Shown here: in pieces, positions 5,247-7,847 of the stretch | How the letters are laid out: each line of letters starts with the position of its first letter | Position numbering within the stretch: position 1 is the stretch's first letter | DNA from: an uncultured Bacteroidales bacterium | GTDB taxonomy: Bacteria > Bacteroidota > Bacteroidia > Bacteroidales > Paludibacteraceae | Assembly (NCBI GenBank): GCA_937892015.1 | Contig: CALAUY010000166.1 | Span: 1-7,847 of the forward strand | Length of the DNA: 7,847 nt | Direction of reading: 5' to 3' | The notes under the pieces: model-generated | Databases searched by the model: none | What the model was told of the DNA's origin: nothing | Seen by the model: only the letters and a program-made list of their open reading frames with translations | Position numbers and translations under genes: made by a program

Positions 5247-6263
5247 TTGCATCCATTAGAAAAAATAGAACAACAACTTGGCGGAGAGTTGCAAGATTTC
5301 CGAAAAGCGTACGAATCGGCCCTGCAAAGTGACGACGAAATGTTGTCGAAAGTGGAGACGTACATATTGTCGCATCGCGGCAAACAGTTGCGACCGTTGT
5401 TGCTGCTGATGAGTGCCAAAATGTGTCATGGCGTGAACGAGAAAACAATCGATGCGGCCGTGGCTTTCGAATTGCTGCATAACGCTTCGCTCATTCACGA
5501 CGATGTGGTTGATGATAGTCCGCTTCGGCGAGGAATACCTGCTATCCAAACGCGCTGGACGAACAAGGTGGCCATCCTGACGGGCGACTATCTGCTGGCG
5601 AAAGTGATTGCCTTGACGGCAGGATTGCGCAATCAGAAACTGTTTTATATTCTTGCTGATGTCGGGCAAACATTGGCGCAAGGCGAGTTGCTGCAGCTGC
5701 ACACCGACCGGTCGATGTGGATTACCGAAGCCGAATATATGCGTATCATCGAACAAAAAACAGCTGCGCTCTTCGCTGCGTGTTGCCAGGCCGGAGCAGT
5801 CTCTTCGGGTGCGAGCATGAAGATGGAAACTGCTCTCAAGACGTTCGGCAATGAGCTGGGACTCGTCTTCCAGATGAAGGATGACCTGCTCGACTACTCC
5901 GATTCAGAAGACCTTGGCAAACCCACGATGAACGATGTGCGCGATGGGAAAGCGACTTTGCCGTTGCTCATCTCGATAGAGAGAGCTCCGAAAAATGAAG
6001 CCGATGAAATCCGGCAGTTGACCGAACATCTGTCAAGCAACACGTTATCGCCGGAAGCAGGTCAAACCCCGCAAGAAGCCGCCTCTGCTGCTGAGCAGAC
6101 CATACTATCGTTCGTGTTGCGCTACGATGGCATTCGATATGTGCAGCAACAGATGGAAGTGCACAAACGTCGCGCAATAGAAGCCTTGGCGGCTTTCCAC
6201 GACTCCTCACTCAAAGCATTGATGATTCAACTTTTAGAGTACACCATCACTCGAGTGTATTGA
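5247..6263 (+). CDS. Long-chain polyprenyl diphosphate synthase
   Basis: A trans-isoprenyl diphosphate synthase of 338 residues that condenses isopentenyl diphosphate units onto an allylic primer. Landmarks are GKQLRP (45-50), the first Asp-rich motif DDVVD (85-89) in LIHDDVVDD followed by RRG (94-96), GDYLLAK (113-119), and the second Asp-rich motif DDLLD (212-216) in FQMKDDLLDY followed by DLGKPTMNDVRDGKATLPLL. The fifth residue before the first Asp motif is Ala80, small rather than aromatic. In this family that points to a long product such as octaprenyl or longer, consistent with a menaquinone side chain; chain length is an inference. No in-frame ATG lies between the upstream TAA at 5211 and Met32, which would remove needed N-terminal sequence, so TTG at 5247 is the best start. 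The gene is divergent from uxaC, and its stop is only 9 bp from the convergent stop of the next frame. I use no symbol because ispB and its relatives cannot be separated here. Confidence 0.9.
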   Translation: MHPLEKIEQQLGGELQDFRKAYESALQSDDEMLSKVETYILSHRGKQLRPLLLLMSAKMCHGVNEKTIDAAVAFELLHNASLIHDDVVDDSPLRRGIPAIQTRWTNKVAILTGDYLLAKVIALTAGLRNQKLFYILADVGQTLAQGELLQLHTDRSMWITEAEYMRIIEQKTAALFAACCQAGAVSSGASMKMETALKTFGNELGLVFQMKDDLLDYSDSEDLGKPTMNDVRDGKATLPLLISIERAPKNEADEIRQLTEHLSSNTLSPEAGQTPQEAASAAEQTILSFVLRYDGIRYVQQQMEVHKRRAIEALAAFHDSSLKALMIQLLEYTITRVY

Positions 6264-6272
6264 TTCCTTTTT

Positions 6273-7847
6273 TTACCACTTGCTGGAGCGGAATATGCCG
6301 CCGATGAGGCAAACCAGCGCATACCACGGATAGACGATGGTGAGTAGCAGTGTCTTCAACCAAAGCAGATGCAGTACTCGCCGACTCGGACTGCCCGACT
6401 CGGTCGCATCCGTTGCCGGATGGTCGGCTTTGAGACGGCGTCGTAGGAGCAATGTGTCGTAAATCCATTTGCCAATCAACCACGGCGGACAAGCCACGGC
6501 GAGTAGGTTGCTCAGCAACACAAACGATCCGAGATGCCGGATGTCACGGTCGTGAAAATGCGATGCTTTGCCTGCCCAGCGCATGTGTTGGCGGAGCAAG
6601 TTGCGTAAAGAGGATTGAGCCGTGACAGTCGCCGCGTAGAAATCCAGAGCCACGATACGTCGTCCTCTTCGCTTGAAACTCTCGAGGAGGAACATGTCGT
6701 CACCGGACGGGATGTTATGATGGAGCTGCGGATACGATGTTGTCCATGCCTCGCGGTTGACAATCATGTTCGCACCGGAACACATGACGGGATGTCCGCG
6801 CTGTGCAAAGCGCATCGTCAGCTCTTGAATGGCAGCATACTCAATCTGTTGCAACTGTTCAACCAATGTGCCGTTCGGTGCATCCATACGCAGAGGAAGG
6901 ATGATGAGGTCAGCATCCGGCAAGCGAGGCGGAAGTATCCGAGGAAGAAGGACATCCGCATCGTTGAACCATACGAACCGCGTGTAGGTGACCGAAACAC
7001 CATCATACAGCGCCTGTTTCTTGCCGCGTTGGCGATCGGGCACTATCAAGGTTGTCAGTCCGTCACGCCCCATTGGAGGTGTTGCGCCATCGCGGAGCGG
7101 GATGATGCGCGTGATGTCCAAGAGCTGCTCTACGAAACGCGGATACGATTTGCGGATGCAGTCGGTGTTATCCACAGCGTAACCGGCAGACATAAAAGCC
7201 ATTGCGATGCGATGGTCATCGAAACTGCGGAGCGGGAACTGTCCTTTTTCTATCCGGCGGAAGTTCTCTTCGAGCGCTTGCAGTCTGTCCGACTCCTTGA
7301 ATCGCAGACTATCCGTGCCGGTCAATCGAACATCGAGATGCAGCTCGTGACAGGTCACGGCAATGGCGGGAACAAGGTCGGGACAAGCCGAACAATCCAG
7401 CGTCTTCAGTTGGCGTTGCTCTATCTGCTTGAAGATCTCTGCCGCCACGCGATCGCCCTGCAACGAGTGGCTCGTGAGTCCTGCAAACAGCGGCTCGGGA
7501 GTCAATCCCAGAGCCTTACGCTCTAACCAGAAAGCCGCGGCTGACCAGTCAGGCTCCATATCTTCGCGACCGGATACAACAGCACGCGTCATGTCGATGT
7601 ATGGCGATGAAATGTTGGTCGTAACGTCCACATTGATAAGCAGAAGCGCAGAGACGAACTGTGTCGATTCGGGCGATGCGAGGTGAACGTGCTTTTGAAG
7701 AAGCTTCTTGCCGCGGATATGCAGCGGCGGAAAGCCTTCTTGTTCAGAGTAAGCGATATCGGCCCCCAGTTCGCGTAGTGCGTCCACTTCGGCACGGATT
7801 GGTCGCGCGCGCATGCGCGCGCACCCGTCTATAATAAGGTCGATCCC
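6273..7847 (-). CDS. aroA: EPSP synthase (5' partial) fused in frame to an N-terminally truncated family 2 glycosyltransferase
   Basis: The frame is open through the right edge; upstream of the Met at 7814 it reads DLIIDGCARM, continuing AroA, so that Met is internal. Numbering from it, AroA motifs are RPI (5-7), SPESTQFVSALLLI (47-60), SPYIDMT (70-76), EPDWSAAA (87-94), DLVPAIAVT (146-154), FKESDRLQALE (172-182), SFDDHRIAMAF (197-207) and KSYPRFVEQL (222-231). The EPSP synthase domain, which joins shikimate 3-phosphate and phosphoenolpyruvate, is therefore complete at its C-terminus. At about 232-252 the frame passes into a glycosyltransferase: GKKQALYDG (264-272), the DxD-like NDADV (284-288), MCSGANMIVNREAW (344-357), GDDMFLLESFKRRG (371-384), QHMRW (409-413), and C-terminal membrane helices at about 428-448 and 480-508. 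The glycosyltransferase lacks its usual start, including the first nucleotide-binding strand (the VSIIIP..NE-type segment) and any N-terminal helix, roughly 60-80 residues, so it is probably inactive. A deletion joining two adjacent genes explains this best; a real bifunctional protein or an assembly join is also possible. Confidence 0.85.
   Translation of the reverse strand, partial: GIDLIIDGCARMRARPIRAEVDALRELGADIAYSEQEGFPPLHIRGKKLLQKHVHLASPESTQFVSALLLINVDVTTNISSPYIDMTRAVVSGREDMEPDWSAAAFWLERKALGLTPEPLFAGLTSHSLQGDRVAAEIFKQIEQRQLKTLDCSACPDLVPAIAVTCHELHLDVRLTGTDSLRFKESDRLQALEENFRRIEKGQFPLRSFDDHRIAMAFMSAGYAVDNTDCIRKSYPRFVEQLLDITRIIPLRDGATPPMGRDGLTTLIVPDRQRGKKQALYDGVSVTYTRFVWFNDADVLLPRILPPRLPDADLIILPLRMDAPNGTLVEQLQQIEYAAIQELTMRFAQRGHPVMCSGANMIVNREAWTTSYPQLHHNIPSGDDMFLLESFKRRGRRIVALDFYAATVTAQSSLRNLLRQHMRWAGKASHFHDRDIRHLGSFVLLSNLLAVACPPWLIGKWIYDTLLLRRRLKADHPATDATESGSPSRRVLHLLWLKTLLLTIVYPWYALVCLIGGIFRSSKW
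7060..7130 (-). other. AroA / glycosyltransferase junction
   Basis: AroA similarity ends at KSYPRFVEQL (coding to about 7122). Glycosyltransferase similarity is clear from GLTTLIVPDRQRGKKQAL (from about 7061). The roughly 20 residues between (LDITRIIPLRDGATPPMGRD) belong clearly to neither. They could be the 'DDxSxDxT' region of the glycosyltransferase in worn form, or a linker. Confidence 0.5.
7805..7822. repeat. 18-bp perfect GC palindrome inside aroA
   Basis: GCGCGCGCATGCGCGCGC is its own reverse complement, and it alternates purine and pyrimidine throughout (continuing to 7824). It encodes part of the C-A-R-M-R-A-R stretch at the conserved RPI region of EPSP synthase. Such a tract can form a cruciform or Z-DNA. 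Confidence 0.8.

Noticed and set aside
6239..6274. Possible terminator: GTACAC/GTGTAT stem followed by seven T before the convergent gene ends
   Set aside because: Six-bp stem with a 10-nt loop lies within the polyprenyl synthase coding end, and the T-run starts 7 nt later; too weak to call.
7168..7176. Perfect TTATCCACA DnaA box
   Set aside because: Single copy inside coding sequence; one chance match in a window this size is not surprising.
6615..7526. Open frame of 303 codons on the plus strand opposite the AroA-glycosyltransferase frame
   Set aside because: It mirrors a strand with clear AroA and glycosyltransferase motifs and has no recognisable domain.
7779..7814. ATG at 7814 as the true start of the right-hand gene
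   Set aside because: The frame stays open to the window edge and the upstream residues DLIIDGCARM continue the AroA family sequence.

Overview
The window looks like Bacteroidales DNA, most likely from the Prevotella/Bacteroides group. The evidence is a hexuronate-catabolism gene set of Bacteroidetes type, AT-rich leaders without clear Shine-Dalgarno sequences, and TAnnTTTG-type -7 promoter boxes. The genus is an inference.

Left to right. (1) Positions 1-482 hold an internal fragment, minus strand, of an AAA-ATPase-like/PD-(D/E)XK nuclease-like (DUF1703) protein, which looks closer to Firmicutes versions of the family. It abuts, in another frame, the truncated 3' end of a KDPG aldolase gene (eda, 396-1013). 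(2) Reading leftwards on the minus strand, kdgK (2854-1829), a small membrane protein with a repetitive acidic tail (1786-1058) and eda (1013-396) are closely spaced and are probably one operon. (3) A broken RhuM-type DNA-binding gene (3449-3036) and an unidentified 35-codon remnant lie upstream of kdgK. (4) Intact uxaC (5034-3619, minus) encodes uronate isomerase. (5) A rich divergent control region (5035-5246) holds two promoters in mirror image, three 21-bp direct repeats and a hairpin. (6) A long-chain polyprenyl diphosphate synthase is encoded on the plus strand (5247-6263). (7) Converging on it, and running off the right edge, is one open frame (7847-6273, minus) that joins the greater part of EPSP synthase (AroA) to a family 2 glycosyltransferase lacking its N-terminal part.

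UxaC, KdgK and Eda are three steps of the route from glucuronate/galacturonate to pyruvate and glyceraldehyde 3-phosphate. The reductase and dehydratase steps (uxuB/uxuA or uxaB/uxaA) are not in the window. The polyprenyl synthase probably supplies the quinone side chain or a lipid carrier, and AroA belongs to chorismate synthesis, so these genes are neighbours rather than one pathway.

Three places look broken or joined: eda/DUF1703 near 485, RhuM near 3095, and AroA/glycosyltransferase near 7070-7130. Either this stretch has suffered several deletions and illegitimate joins, or the sequence is partly chimeric. I found no convincing new defence or mobile system. The best candidates for something undescribed are the 5075-5226 control region and the AroA-glycosyltransferase fusion.
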